This document shows positions 1-9,507 of a stretch of DNA of 64,000 nucleotides, piece by piece; the stretch's first letter is position 1; each line of letters starts with the position of its first letter. This stretch comes from Micromonospora sp. NBC_00421. GTDB taxonomy: Bacteria; Actinomycetota; Actinomycetes; Mycobacteriales; Micromonosporaceae. The notes under the pieces are model-generated. The model had not been told where the DNA came from, searched no databases, and saw only the letters and a program-made list of their open reading frames with translations. A program made the position numbers and the translations under genes. The stretch covers positions 4,282,001 to 4,346,000 of the forward strand of contig NZ_CP107929.1 in the NCBI RefSeq assembly GCF_036017915.1. Direction: 5' to 3'.

Positions 1-444
1 CTGCGGCTCAGCCCGGAACGGACCGCCGAGGTGGTGCGGGAACGCGGCGTGCGGTGCAGCCACTTCGACGCGTTCCGGTTCTTCACCGCGCCGGCCCGGC
101 CGCTGAACGTGCTCCAGCCCAGCAGGGAGACCCAGCACGCGCTGGAGCAGCCGGGTTGTCTACACGCCAACATGGACCTCTACAAGTGGGCGTACAAGCT
201 CTCACCCCTGGTCTGCTCGGAGCTGGTCGCGGACTGTTTCGGGCTGGCCCGGCAGATCCGGACGCTTGACATGCGGGCCAGCCCGTACGACCTGGCCGCC
301 CTCGGCTGTCCCCCGGTGCGGGTGGAGACCCCCGAGGGCCGGGCCGAGTACGCGGCGGCACAACGCGGCTTCGCCGAGCGGGCCGCCGTGCTCCGCGCCC
401 GCCTGCTGACCGCCCTGGACCTCGCCGAGGCTGTCCACAGCTAA
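1..444 (+). CDS. 3-methyladenine DNA glycosylase-like protein, C-terminal part
   Basis: The reading frame is open from base 1 and ends at a TAA at 442-444, so only the last 147 codons are present; the start lies upstream of the window. The segment around LYKWAYKLSPLV and the run RTLDMRASPYDL resemble an actinobacterial family that is usually annotated as 3-methyladenine DNA glycosylase. I recognise it by memory of that family, not by a catalytic motif, because the N-terminal half is missing. A strong hairpin follows at 507-556 and separates it from the convergent esterase gene. The DNA-repair role is family annotation only. Confidence 0.55.
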   Translation: MRLSPERTAEVVRERGVRCSHFDAFRFFTAPARPLNVLQPSRETQHALEQPGCLHANMDLYKWAYKLSPLVCSELVADCFGLARQIRTLDMRASPYDLAALGCPPVRVETPEGRAEYAAAQRGFAERAAVLRARLLTALDLAEAVHS

Positions 445-506
445 CCACCCCGGCGCACCCCTCGACCGCCCGCACGCGCGACCAGTCTCCTGCATGTTCA
501 CGCTCG

Positions 507-556
507 AACCCCGAAGTAGTGGCCTCCGTCGTTCGGGAGGCCACTACTTCGGGGTT
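507..556. terminator. Bidirectional intrinsic terminator hairpin
   Basis: Two 21-base arms (507-527 and 536-556) are perfect reverse complements around an 8-base loop. The hairpin lies between two convergent genes, 62 bases after the stop of the glycosylase-like gene and 45 bases beyond the stop of the esterase. The arms end in AACCCC/GGGGTT, giving only a short T run on the plus strand. Confidence 0.8.
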
Positions 557-600
557 TCAGCACGATCTTGGGGGCGCCCTTCGGCGAACGGGTGGACCGG

Positions 601-1779
601 TCAACTGGCGGTGCAGGTCACCGCCGGTGCCGTGGCGGTGCCGGTGCTGGTGCCGAGGAACCCGAAGGTGGCCTCGGCGACCGGGGCGAGCGCGCCGTTC
701 CAGTTCACGTTCCGGGCGGTGACCGCGCTGCCGGTCTGGGCCAGTTCGGCGTTCCACACCTGGGTGATCTGCTGCCCGGCGGGCAGGGTGAAGGTGACCC
801 GCCAGCCGGTGGTCCGCGCGGCGCCGGTGCTGCGCACGGTCACCTCACCCTGGTAGCCACCCTGCCACTGGTTGGTGACCCGGTAACTCGCAGTGCAGGC
901 GACCCCGGCCGGCGGCGAGGTGGTCGGCGGGTCCACCGTGGGCGACCCGGTGGGGCTCGCCGTCGGGCTGGGTGAGGTGGTCGGGCTGGGTGAGGTGGTG
1001 GGAGTGGGTGAGGTGGTGGGAGTGGGGGTCGGGGTGGTTCCGCCGAGGGCAGCCACCAGCGCCGGGTACCACCTGTCGGACATCTTCTGGTCGCCTGCCG
1101 CGTTGGGGTGCACCCCGTCGTAGGTATCGGTGGTGGTGCTGAACCCGGTCCACTGGTCGACCACCACGATCGGCGACGCGGTGGTGGCCTTCCCCGCCGC
1201 CCAGCCGTCGATCACGGCGTTCAGGGCCACCGCCCGCTGCCCGCACTCGGCACAACTCGACGGCGCCATCGGGATGATCTTCGCGACGATGATCCGCATC
1301 GCCGGGTTGCTGGCCCGCATCTGGTCCACCAGCTTCGAGTACGCAGCGAGGATGGTCGCCGGTGCGATGTTGCTCCACACGTCGTTGGTGCCGAAGTGCA
1401 TGAGCACCACGTCCGGGCGGGTCGCGGCGAGCCAGCCGGGGAGCAGGTTCTGGTTGGCGACGTTCGTCACCAGGTAACCACCGTGGCCCTCGTTGTCCCC
1501 GTCGTACGGCTGACCGCAGCCCTGCGGGCCGAGGGTGCCGACGAAGTCGACGTCGGTGTGGCCGGTGGACTGGAGGCGGTTCCAGAGGATGGACCGCCAG
1601 CAGCCGGGTGAGCCGGTGATCGAGTCGCCGAGCGGCATGACCCGTACCGGGGTGGCGGCGACGGACCGGGCCGGTGGGGCGGCGGTAGCGGGATGGGCCG
1701 GCGGAGTGACGGCCAGCCCGACGAGCAGGGGGATGGCCGCAAACGCGGCGAGCATGGAGAGGAACGGCCTTCGGAGCAT
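601..1779 (-). CDS. Secreted SGNH/GDSL esterase with C-terminal CBM2 domain
   Basis: The 392-residue product begins with a signal peptide (hydrophobic residues 8-26, likely cleaved after the Ala-rich stretch near 34). An SGNH hydrolase domain follows: block I GDSIT with Ser53, GTND at 130-133, and the Asp-His block DGVHPN at 221-226. A Thr/Pro/Ser linker (about 240-292) leads to a family 2 carbohydrate-binding module (about 293-392) with the typical ending in which two Cys flank conserved Trp residues. The likely role is deacetylation or de-esterification of plant polysaccharide outside the cell. The ATG at 1777-1779 is chosen because it starts the signal peptide and has AGGAG upstream; a longer in-frame extension reads as non-coding. 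Specific substrate unknown. Confidence 0.88.
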   Translation of the reverse strand: MLRRPFLSMLAAFAAIPLLVGLAVTPPAHPATAAPPARSVAATPVRVMPLGDSITGSPGCWRSILWNRLQSTGHTDVDFVGTLGPQGCGQPYDGDNEGHGGYLVTNVANQNLLPGWLAATRPDVVLMHFGTNDVWSNIAPATILAAYSKLVDQMRASNPAMRIIVAKIIPMAPSSCAECGQRAVALNAVIDGWAAGKATTASPIVVVDQWTGFSTTTDTYDGVHPNAAGDQKMSDRWYPALVAALGGTTPTPTPTTSPTPTTSPSPTTSPSPTASPTGSPTVDPPTTSPPAGVACTASYRVTNQWQGGYQGEVTVRSTGAARTTGWRVTFTLPAGQQITQVWNAELAQTGSAVTARNVNWNGALAPVAEATFGFLGTSTGTATAPAVTCTAS

Positions 1780-2063
1780 GGTGAGGGGACTCCTGTCACG
1801 TGACGACGTGCGGTCGGTGACGGCCCGGTTGCTCCCACCTACATCCCAGCAGACCGCACGTACCCGCTCAACGCCCTCCCGCATCGTGGCGAAGCGCTTC
1901 GACGGTCGCCGCGACCGAGGACACCGGCGAGCGCTCCGACGCGCAGCCGCTCCTCACCGCTCGGCGAGGGTGCACAGGGTGTCGGTGGACATGCCCGCCA
2001 GCCTGGGCAGACCGGGCCCGACCCCGACGCCGTCTTCCGGTGCGCGCGGTCGGGCGGTGGGGC

Positions 2064-2489
<426 letters not shown>

Positions 2490-2521
2490 CCGGCGAGGCT
2501 ATCGCCCTCGGCCGACAGGTC

Positions 2522-3385
2522 TCAGCCGCCCTTGCCGATGATGGTGTCGGCGGTCTGCTGCACCTGGTCGATGGGGATGGCGAAGCCGATGCCGATCGAG
2601 CCGCTGCCGTCGATGGTGGCGATCGCCGTGTTCACCCCGACCACCTCGCCCCGGGCGTTGACCAGCGGGCCACCGGAGTTGCCCGGGTTGATCGACGCGT
2701 CGGTCTGCACCGCGCTGCGCCGGTTGGTGCCCAGCCGTACCTGCCGGTTGAGGGCGCTGACGATCCCGGCGGTCACCGTGCCGGCCAGGCCGAGCGGCGA
2801 ACCGACCGCGAGCACCGGCTCGCCGACCCGGGTGGACCGGGGCTTGGCCAGGGGCAACGGGGCCAACCCGGCGGCCGACGGCACCTTCAGCACGGCCAGG
2901 TCGCTGCCGGGTTCCCGGCCCACCACCTCGGCGGCGTACCGGCGGCCGTCCGGCATCTCCACCGTCACCGCGCCACCGCCCCCCTTGGCCAGGATGTGGT
3001 CGTTGGTGACGATGTGCTGCTCGTTGTCGATGGCGAAGCCGGAGCCGGTCGCCGACTGCCCGGTGGCACCGCCGCCGACCAGCACGGACACCACCCCGGG
3101 CACGGTCTTCTGGGCGGCGGTGACCAGCTCCGCCGGCACCGGGGCGGCGGAGGCCGCCGTCGGCCCCGCCCCGCCCTGGCCGGCCACCCAGCCGCCGGCC
3201 GCCGCACCGGAGACGGTGGAGAGGGCGACCACCGCCGCCGCGGTCCACAACCGGCCACGCCAGCGCCGCCGGGACGGGTCCTCCCCCGGCCCCGGCACGT
3301 CCCACCGGTGCCGGCCGTCCGGACCGAGCTCGGGTGAGAGGAACCAGGGGCCCCGGGGCTCCCCCAGACCGGTCTGTACTGCCAT
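2522..3385 (-). CDS. Membrane-anchored HtrA/DegP-type serine protease without PDZ domain
   Basis: The 287-residue product has a Pro-rich cytoplasmic N-terminus, one transmembrane segment (about 47-66) and an extracytoplasmic trypsin-like domain. The catalytic triad is visible as His130 (TNDH), Asp162 (GSDLAVL) and Ser237 (NPGNSGGP). The protein ends about 50 residues after the active Ser, so the PDZ domain usual in HtrA proteins is absent. The ATG at 3383-3385 has GAGGAG eight bases upstream. It lies 61 bases downstream of the VWA gene in the same direction and may be read with the MoxR operon. Role inferred as quality control or signalling proteolysis at the membrane. Confidence 0.87.
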   Translation of the reverse strand: MAVQTGLGEPRGPWFLSPELGPDGRHRWDVPGPGEDPSRRRWRGRLWTAAAVVALSTVSGAAAGGWVAGQGGAGPTAASAAPVPAELVTAAQKTVPGVVSVLVGGGATGQSATGSGFAIDNEQHIVTNDHILAKGGGGAVTVEMPDGRRYAAEVVGREPGSDLAVLKVPSAAGLAPLPLAKPRSTRVGEPVLAVGSPLGLAGTVTAGIVSALNRQVRLGTNRRSAVQTDASINPGNSGGPLVNARGEVVGVNTAIATIDGSGSIGIGFAIPIDQVQQTADTIIGKGG

Positions 3386-3446
3386 ACGTCCGCTCCTCAC
3401 TGTGTGCTCCGACGGATCAGGGCAGGTCGGCCGAGGTCGGCCCGGC

Positions 3447-4406
3447 TCAGGGAAGACGGGAGAACCAGCGCATCGACCCGACTGCGGCACCCATGGCGAA
3501 GACCAGCCCGAACCCGATGAACCGGGCGGAGATGTCCTGACGTTCCTTGCGGTAGCCGACCGAGGAGCCGATGTCCTCGTACACGTTGCGCAGTTCGGCG
3601 CTGCTGCCCGCCTCGTGGAACCCGCCCCCGGTCTCGTCGGCGACCGCCCGGAGGGTCTGCCCGTCGACAGGCACCTGGATCGGCCGGCCCCCCCGGTCGA
3701 CGAAGCCACCCGGGGTGCCGAACGAGATGGTGTGCACCGGCACCTTCGCCGCGACGGCCGCCGAGGCAGCCTCCATCGGGTCCGCGCCGGAGGTGTTCGC
3801 CCCGTCGGAGAGCAGGATGACCCGGGCCGGCGGCGGTTGCTTGGCCGCCTTCTCGTCGAGGCTCTTCACCGCGCCGAGGGAGGCGCTGATCGCCTCGCCG
3901 ATGGCGGTGCCCTGCACCCCGGTGATCCCCTCGGCGAGCCGGTCGATGCCGTCGTGCAGGGCACCCCGGTCGGTGCTCGGCGGCACCAGCACCGCCGCGC
4001 TGCCGGCGAAGGCGACCAGGCCCACGTTGAACTCGTCGGGCAGCCCGTCGACGAAGGTCCGGGCGGCCTCCTTGGCGGCGGTCAACCGGTCCGGTTCGAC
4101 GTCGGTGGCGAGCATCGACGTGGAGACGTCCACGGCGACCATCACGGTGGCCCGCTCGCGGGGCACCCGTACCTCGGCGGTGGGCCGGGCGAAGCCGACC
4201 ACCAGCAGCGCCAGCATGGCCAGGAAGAGCCCGGCGGGCACGTGCCGCCGCCAGGCGGGTCGCTGCGGGGCGACCCGGTCGAGCAGCCGCAGGTTGGTGA
4301 AGCGGACCGCGTACCGGCTGCGTCGGCGTTGCATCAGCAGGTAGCCGGCGGCCAGCGCGACCACCCCCAGCAGCAGCAGGAGCCGGGTGGGTGACTGCCA
4401 GTTCAC
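3447..4406 (-). CDS. Membrane VWA-domain protein (BatA-like)
   Basis: The 319-residue product has transmembrane segments near residues 7-25 and 57-74, then a von Willebrand A domain with an intact metal-binding MIDAS motif DVSTS (Asp93, Ser95, Ser97), and a final hydrophobic segment near 296-312. Its start overlaps the stop of the DUF58 gene by four bases (ATGA at 4403-4406), so the two are translationally coupled. MoxR-DUF58-VWA operons are widespread; MoxR AAA+ ATPases act as chaperones that work with VWA partners. The client of this set is unknown. Confidence 0.88.
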   Translation of the reverse strand: MNWQSPTRLLLLLGVVALAAGYLLMQRRRSRYAVRFTNLRLLDRVAPQRPAWRRHVPAGLFLAMLALLVVGFARPTAEVRVPRERATVMVAVDVSTSMLATDVEPDRLTAAKEAARTFVDGLPDEFNVGLVAFAGSAAVLVPPSTDRGALHDGIDRLAEGITGVQGTAIGEAISASLGAVKSLDEKAAKQPPPARVILLSDGANTSGADPMEAASAAVAAKVPVHTISFGTPGGFVDRGGRPIQVPVDGQTLRAVADETGGGFHEAGSSAELRNVYEDIGSSVGYRKERQDISARFIGFGLVFAMGAAVGSMRWFSRLP

Positions 4407-5404
4407 GCGACACCTCCCCGGGAGGCGGCGGGCGCGGTCGCCAGCCGACGCTGGGTGTGCACGTGTCGCACGATGTCGGCGGTCCAGTCCCGGTCGGTAC
4501 GCAACGCCAGGTGACCGGCCCCGCTGCGGCGCAGCGACCGGGCCACCTGGTCGCGTTGCGCGGCGGCGGCGCTGGCGTACCGGCGGCGCAGTCCCGAGTC
4601 ACCGGTCCACACCTCGCGCCGTCGGCCGGTCTCCGGGTCGACCAGGGTGATCAGGCCGACGTCGGGCAGCTCCAGTTCGCGTGGGTCGGTCACCTCGACC
4701 GCCAGCACCTGGTGCCGGGCGGCGAGCCGGCGCAGCGCCGGTTCCCAGGGGGCCGGGGCGTCATGGTCGTCGGGAAGCCCGTCGAGGAAGTCGGAGACCA
4801 CCACCACCAGCCCCCGCCGGACGGCGGTCCGTTGCACCGCCGCGAGGGCTGCGACCAGGTCGGGGCCGACCGGCGGGCCGGTCGGGGGTTCGGCGTCCGC
4901 CCGGGGGGCGTGCAGCAGCGCGCGGAGCAGGCTCAACAGGTGGGTACGCCCGCTGCGGGCGGGAAACCGGCGCAGCCCGTCGGCGCTGAGCACCTGTGCG
5001 CCGAGCCGGTTGCCGGTGCCGGCGGTGAGGAAGCCGACCGCGGCGACGGCCGCCACCGAGAGTTCCCGTTTGTCCAGCTCGGCGGTGCCGTACTCCATGC
5101 TGGGGCTGGCGTCGACCAGCAGCCAGGTGGTCAGTTCCCGGTCGGCGTCGACCTCCCGGACGTGCGGCACTGTGGTGCGGGCGGTGACCGCCCAGTCCAT
5201 CCGGCGTACCTCGTCCTCGCCGGGGCGGTACTCGCGGCTGCCGGCGAGTTCGCTGCCGGGGCCGGGCAGCAGGCCGCGCAGCTGGCCCTGGAGCAGCCCG
5301 TCGAGTCGGCGGGTGACGGTGAGTTCGAGGCGGCGCAGCCGCTGTTCGGGGGCGAGGTCGGCAAGCGCCGGACCGGCGGGTGCCGGGGTGGTCGGGGCGC
5401 TCAC
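4403..5404 (-). CDS. DUF58 domain protein of the MoxR operon
   Basis: This 333-residue cytoplasmic protein contains the DUF58 core around residues 50-110 (SREYRPGEDEVRRMDW), followed by a VWA-like fold with DASPS (Asp98, Ser100, Ser102). No membrane segment is seen. It overlaps the MoxR gene at its start (5401-5404, ATGA) and the VWA gene at its end (4403-4406). This is the middle gene of the canonical MoxR-DUF58-VWA order. Biochemical function of DUF58 proteins is not established. Confidence 0.88.
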   Translation of the reverse strand: MSAPTTPAPAGPALADLAPEQRLRRLELTVTRRLDGLLQGQLRGLLPGPGSELAGSREYRPGEDEVRRMDWAVTARTTVPHVREVDADRELTTWLLVDASPSMEYGTAELDKRELSVAAVAAVGFLTAGTGNRLGAQVLSADGLRRFPARSGRTHLLSLLRALLHAPRADAEPPTGPPVGPDLVAALAAVQRTAVRRGLVVVVSDFLDGLPDDHDAPAPWEPALRRLAARHQVLAVEVTDPRELELPDVGLITLVDPETGRRREVWTGDSGLRRRYASAAAAQRDQVARSLRRSGAGHLALRTDRDWTADIVRHVHTQRRLATAPAASRGGVA

Positions 5405-6450
5405 GCCGCCGCCAGGTCGGGCGTGTACTCGGGGTGGCCGGTGGCGAGCACCGGCGGGGGCACCGCTTGGACCAGCCGGTGCACCACCGCCTCGGCGGAG
5501 ACCCCGTCGGCGACCGCGTCGAAGGAGAGCACCAGCCGGTGGGCGAGCACGTCGACCGCGAGTTCGCGGACGTCCTCGGGGAGCACGTACTCGCGGCCCC
5601 GCAGCAGCGCCTGGGCGCGGGCGGCGGCGACCAGGCCGAGGGTGGCCCGGGGGCTCGCCCCGTACGCCAGCAGCGGGGCGATCTCCGGCAGCCCGAAGCG
5701 GCCCGGGTCACGGGTGGCCAGGATCAGCCGGACCACGTACTCGGCGAGCGCGTGGTGCACGAAGACGTGGGCGGCCCGGCGCTGGTAGTCGCGCAGCCGG
5801 ACCGCGTCGAGCACCCGACGGGGGCGGGGCCGGTCGCTGCTCATCCGGTAGAGGATGGCCAACTCGTCGGCGTCGCTCGGGTAGTCGACGACGATCTTCA
5901 TGAGGAAGCGGTCCCGTTGCGCCTCGGGGAGCTGGTACACCCCCTCGGACTCGATCGGGTTCTGGGTGGCCAGCACCAGGAACGGCTCGGGCACCGGCCA
6001 GCTCCGGCCACCGATGGTGACCTGCCGCTCGGCCATCGCCTCCAGCAGCGCGGACTGCACCTTGGCCGGGGCCCGGTTGATCTCGTCGGCGAGCACCAGG
6101 TTGGCCATGATCGGGCCGAGCTCGACGTCGAAGTTCTCGGTGGAGGCGCGGTAGATCCGGGTGCCGACGATGTCGGAGGGGACCAGGTCGGGGGTGAACT
6201 GGATGCGGGTGAAGCTGCCGCCGACGACGGTGGCGAGGGTCTGTGCGGCAAGCGTCTTGGCTACGCCGGGCACTCCCTCCAGGAGGCAGTGACCGTCGGC
6301 GATCAGCGCGATGAGCAGCCGTTCGACGAGCCGGTCCTGCCCGACGATCACGCGTCTGACCTCGAAGAAGGTCTGTTCCAACTCGGCGCCTGCCGCGTCG
6401 GCTTCGACCGGGCTGGGCAGGCTGGCCAGGGTGTCCGAGATGTCCGTCAC
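5401..6450 (-). CDS. MoxR-family AAA+ ATPase
   Basis: The 349-residue protein has Walker A GVPGVAKT at 59-66 and Walker B LVLADEINRAP with Asp122-Glu123, followed by the sensor segment LATQNP typical of MoxR proteins. The GTG at 6448-6450 is chosen because homologous proteins begin close to the segment before VIVGQ; upstream in-frame sequence looks non-coding. It is the first gene of the three-gene overlapping operon with DUF58 and VWA partners. Known MoxR proteins remodel or activate partner complexes with their VWA protein. Confidence 0.9.
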   Translation of the reverse strand: MTDISDTLASLPSPVEADAAGAELEQTFFEVRRVIVGQDRLVERLLIALIADGHCLLEGVPGVAKTLAAQTLATVVGGSFTRIQFTPDLVPSDIVGTRIYRASTENFDVELGPIMANLVLADEINRAPAKVQSALLEAMAERQVTIGGRSWPVPEPFLVLATQNPIESEGVYQLPEAQRDRFLMKIVVDYPSDADELAILYRMSSDRPRPRRVLDAVRLRDYQRRAAHVFVHHALAEYVVRLILATRDPGRFGLPEIAPLLAYGASPRATLGLVAAARAQALLRGREYVLPEDVRELAVDVLAHRLVLSFDAVADGVSAEAVVHRLVQAVPPPVLATGHPEYTPDLAAA

Positions 6451-6613
6451 GGTGCTTGCTTCCCGTGGCGACGGGCCGGCAAACGTCGGAATTTCCGCCC
6501 CGGGAAGGCCCTTACCCACCCGGATCGGGACGACCTGCCCGGCAGGGTGGCAATCACCCGGGACGGCAGTAGCCGCACCGCAGCGGGTGTCGGAGCCATC
6601 CCTCCACAGCGGA

Positions 6614-6645
6614 CGGTGCCGACCCCCTCCCGGGGGTCGGCACCG
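6614..6645 (-). terminator. Terminator hairpin after the secreted protein gene
   Basis: A 14-bp perfect stem (6614-6627 with 6632-6645, 4-base loop) lies 16 bases beyond the stop codon of the secreted protein gene and upstream of the MoxR start. There is no T tract. Confidence 0.65.
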
Positions 6646-6661
6646 CCGACGGGACCGCGCC

Positions 6662-7183
6662 TCAGTTGGCGACGAACAGGTGGAACGGCTTGTTCGAGAC
6701 CGATCCGCCGGAGCTGTACGTCTGGATGAAGACACCGTTCGCGGTCTGGTTGCGTGGCGCGACCGAGATCTCACCGGCCGGCGGCACGTTGAACTGGTCG
6801 TTGGTGCCGATAGTGGCCTGGAACGCCTTCCCGACCACGCTGTAGTCGAGCAGCACCTGATACTGGCCGGTGCCGTACTTGGTCGCCGAGACGACGTTCG
6901 CCGAGTGCTGGAGCAGGGTGCCGCCGCTGGTGACGACCGCCCAGGCGACCGAACCGGCGGCCGGCGGGGCGAGCGAGGCCTTCAGCGCCGCGCGGGCCTG
7001 CTGGGCTTCGGCCGCCGACACGAGCGGCTGGCCGGTGGCGCCGGCCTGCTGTGCCCCCGGCTGAGCCACCTCGGCCCGGGTGCTGGTCGTCGGCTGGGCG
7101 GCGGCGATCCCGCCGCCGGCCAGGGTGAGCGCCAGGACGCCGAGCGTCACCGCCGCCGCCTTACGCCTGAAGAATGTGGCCAT
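6662..7183 (-). CDS. Secreted protein of unknown function
   Basis: The 173-residue product starts with a basic n-region (RRK), a hydrophobic core and an AQP site near residue 30, so it is very likely exported by the Sec route. The mature part has an Ala/Gln-rich segment (45-70) and then a beta-rich domain ending in FHLFVAN. I recognise no family. The ATG at 7181-7183 is preceded by GGGAG at good spacing. It is monocistronic, flanked by its own terminator and a 348-base upstream region. Confidence 0.75.
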   Translation of the reverse strand: MATFFRRKAAAVTLGVLALTLAGGGIAAAQPTTSTRAEVAQPGAQQAGATGQPLVSAAEAQQARAALKASLAPPAAGSVAWAVVTSGGTLLQHSANVVSATKYGTGQYQVLLDYSVVGKAFQATIGTNDQFNVPPAGEISVAPRNQTANGVFIQTYSSGGSVSNKPFHLFVAN

Positions 7184-7531
7184 GACAGGTCTCCCTTTTG
7201 TGACCGTGGCAATACGGCCGGCCCACCGTTCGGAGAGCCGGATGGGTCTGGTGCGGACGGGCCGGAATTGACACGGGCAGAAGAACTCCACCCGCGCCGG
7301 AAATGTTGAACGAGCAACAGCTCCAACCGGTCTGAGCTGGGATTACTACGCTCTGTTGCGGCACCTCAACGAGGAGGAACGTAACACCAACAAAAGCGGA
7401 GCGTCAATAGCGGGCCAATCCGTTTTGCCATCTTCAAAATGATGTTGGAAATTGCGAAAGATGAACTCTCACCCATTCATGAATTGGCTCCGAGGCCCTG
7501 CGGAACGGCATCGGCCACTAGGCTGGCCGCC
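7184..7531. other. Intergenic region with reduced GC
   Basis: The 348 bases between the divergent secreted-protein gene and the truncated phosphatase gene are visibly richer in A+T than the surroundings, most of all at 7380-7490. They probably carry the promoter of the secreted-protein gene. I see no convincing -35/-10 pair and no RNA gene. Confidence 0.4.
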
Positions 7532-7882
7532 GTGCTCCTGACCTCGGCGCCGTCCACCACCCGACGTCCCGCCGCCACCCTGGCCTGCTGGCTGGCGGTG
7601 GCACCCGGTCTCGTCTGGGCGGTGGTCCGCCTCGCCGGGCTGGACCAGGGCCCGCTGGTGCAGGCGCTCGCCTGCACCCCGTACGTGGCGGGGTGGAGCC
7701 TGCTGGCGCTGACCCTGACCCTCGCCCTGCGACGCCGGTGGCCGGCGGTGGTCGCGACGGTGGCGGCGCTGGCCCTGGTCGGGGCGGTGGCACCCCGCGC
7801 GCTGCCCGCCGGACAGCCGGCAGCCCGGGGGCCGGGGGCGGGGCTGCTGGTCAGACCCGCGCGTGGTCGAGGCCGTAGGTGA
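7532..7882 (+). pseudogene. Truncated VanJ-like endonuclease/exonuclease/phosphatase gene (N-terminal membrane part only)
   Basis: The frame encodes three hydrophobic segments (around ACWLAVAPGLVWAVV, ALACTPYVAGWSLLALTL and AVVATVAALALVGAV) and then ALPAGQPAARGP. In actinobacterial EEP-family membrane proteins this layout is followed at once by the nuclease/phosphatase domain, beginning with a motif like LRVLTANL. Here the frame instead runs into GAGLLVRPARGRGRR and stops, overlapping the 3' end of cimA (7851). No catalytic domain is present nearby. A GTG at 7532 is the likely old start. I read it as a gene whose 3' part was deleted against cimA; a short expressed membrane protein cannot be excluded. 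Confidence 0.6.
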
Positions 7883-9434
7883 GGGCGTCGACCAGGGCGT
7901 GCCAGGAGGCTTCGACCACGTTGGGGTGCACTCCCACGGTGGTCCAGTCCCGGCCGGTGCCGTCGGCGGTCTCCACCAGCACCCGGGTCACCGCGCCCGT
8001 GCCGTGGGTGCCCTCCAGGATGCGCACCTTGTAGTCGGCCAACTCGAAGCCGCGCAACTCGGGGTAGTGCTTGGACATCCCGACCCGCAGCGCCTCGTCG
8101 AGGGCGTTGACCGGGCCGTTGCCCTCGGCGGTGGCGATCACCCGCTCACCGCGTACCCGGATCTTCACGGTGGCCTCGGAGACCACCGCACCGTCCTCCC
8201 GGTGCTCGACAAGCACCCGGTACGACTCCAGCGCGAACGGCCGCACCGGGGCGGCGCCCGGCAGCTCGGAGCGGACCAGCAGCTCGAACGAGGCGTCGGC
8301 GGCCTCGAACGACCAACCGCCCGCCTCCAGCTCCTTGACCCGGGCGGTCACCTTCGACACGGCGTCCGGATGGCCGGCCAGGTCAAGACCCAGCTCGCGG
8401 CTCTTCAGCTCGATGCTGGCCCGGCCGGCCATCTCGGTCACCAGGATCCGCATGTCGTTGCCCACCACCGACGGGTCCACGTGGTTGTAGAGCAACGGGT
8501 CGACCTTGATCGCGCTCGCGTGCAACCCCGCCTTGTGGGCGAAGGCGGCGGCCCCGGCGTAGGCCTGGTGGGTGTCGGGGGCGATGTTGGCGATCTCGGC
8601 GATGGCGTGCGAGACCCGCACCATCTGTTCCAGGCAGCCGTCGGGTAGGACGGGCAGCCCGAGCTTGAGTTGGAGGTTGGCCACGACGGCGAAGAGGTCG
8701 GCGTTGCCGGGACGCTCGCCGTACCCGTTGGCGGTGCCCTGGACGTGCCGGACCCCGGCCTCGACGGCCGCGATCGTGTTGGCCACCGCGCAGGCCGTGT
8801 CGTTCTGGGCGTGCATGCCGAACAGCTCCGGGGCGATCCCGGTCCGCGCGGTCAGATCGGTGATGGCGGCGGTGATCTGGGACGGCAGCATCCCGCCGTT
8901 GGTGTCGCAGAGCACGAACCGTTCGGCCCCCGCGGCGAGCGCGGTCTGGACCACCGAGGCGGTGTACGCGGGATCGTGCCGGTACCCGTCGAAGAAGTGC
9001 TCGCCGTCGACGAAGACCCGCCGCCCCTCGGCGACCAGGTGGGCCACGGTGTCGTGGACCATCGCCAGGTTCTCCGCGCCGGTGGTGCGCAGCGCGCGTT
9101 CGACGTGCCGGATGTCGGCCTTGGCGACCAGGGCGACGACCGGGGTCTGCGCGTCGAGCAGCGCGCGCACCTGCGGGTCGTCGGCGACGGCCACCCCGGC
9201 CTTACGGGTCGCGCCGAAGGCGACAAGCAGGGCGTGCCGCAGATCCAGCTCGGTTCGCGCCCGACGGAAGAACTCGGTGTCCTTCGGCACCGCACCGGGC
9301 CACCCGCCCTCGACGAAGCCGACCCCGAACTCGTCGAGCAGCCGGGCCACCGCGAGCTTGTCCACCACCGAGTAGCTGAGCCCCTCGCGCTGGGCGCCGT
9401 CGCGCAGCGTGGTGTCGTAGACCTGGAACGTCAT
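7851..9434 (-). CDS. cimA: Citramalate synthase
   Basis: This 527-residue enzyme of the LeuA/HMGL family condenses pyruvate and acetyl-CoA to (R)-citramalate, the threonine-independent entry to isoleucine. The metal-binding start DTTLRDGAQ is at residues 7-15, the H-x-H-type region reads FGMHAQND, and the C-terminal LeuA-dimer domain (about 390-520) is the usual allosteric domain for isoleucine feedback. Length and the motif GERPGNADL distinguish it from 2-isopropylmalate synthase. The ATG at 9432-9434 follows GAAGGGA. Upstream lies an attenuator with an Ile-Ile leader peptide. Its 3' end overlaps the truncated phosphatase gene on the other strand. Confidence 0.93.
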   Translation of the reverse strand: MTFQVYDTTLRDGAQREGLSYSVVDKLAVARLLDEFGVGFVEGGWPGAVPKDTEFFRRARTELDLRHALLVAFGATRKAGVAVADDPQVRALLDAQTPVVALVAKADIRHVERALRTTGAENLAMVHDTVAHLVAEGRRVFVDGEHFFDGYRHDPAYTASVVQTALAAGAERFVLCDTNGGMLPSQITAAITDLTARTGIAPELFGMHAQNDTACAVANTIAAVEAGVRHVQGTANGYGERPGNADLFAVVANLQLKLGLPVLPDGCLEQMVRVSHAIAEIANIAPDTHQAYAGAAAFAHKAGLHASAIKVDPLLYNHVDPSVVGNDMRILVTEMAGRASIELKSRELGLDLAGHPDAVSKVTARVKELEAGGWSFEAADASFELLVRSELPGAAPVRPFALESYRVLVEHREDGAVVSEATVKIRVRGERVIATAEGNGPVNALDEALRVGMSKHYPELRGFELADYKVRILEGTHGTGAVTRVLVETADGTGRDWTTVGVHPNVVEASWHALVDALTYGLDHARV

Positions 9435-9477
9435 CGCGAGTCCCTTCCTTCGGACCGTCGGACCTTGCGGGGGCAAC

Positions 9478-9507
9478 AAAAAGACCCCCCGCGGATGCGG
9501 GAGGTCT
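9478..9507 (-). terminator. Attenuator terminator in the cimA leader
   Basis: On the minus strand an 11-bp stem (arms 9497-9507 and 9482-9492, one G-U pair, 4-base loop) is followed directly by a run of T (9478-9482) and the sequence TTGTTGCC. It sits 43 bases before the cimA start codon, so read-through is required for expression. Confidence 0.82.
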
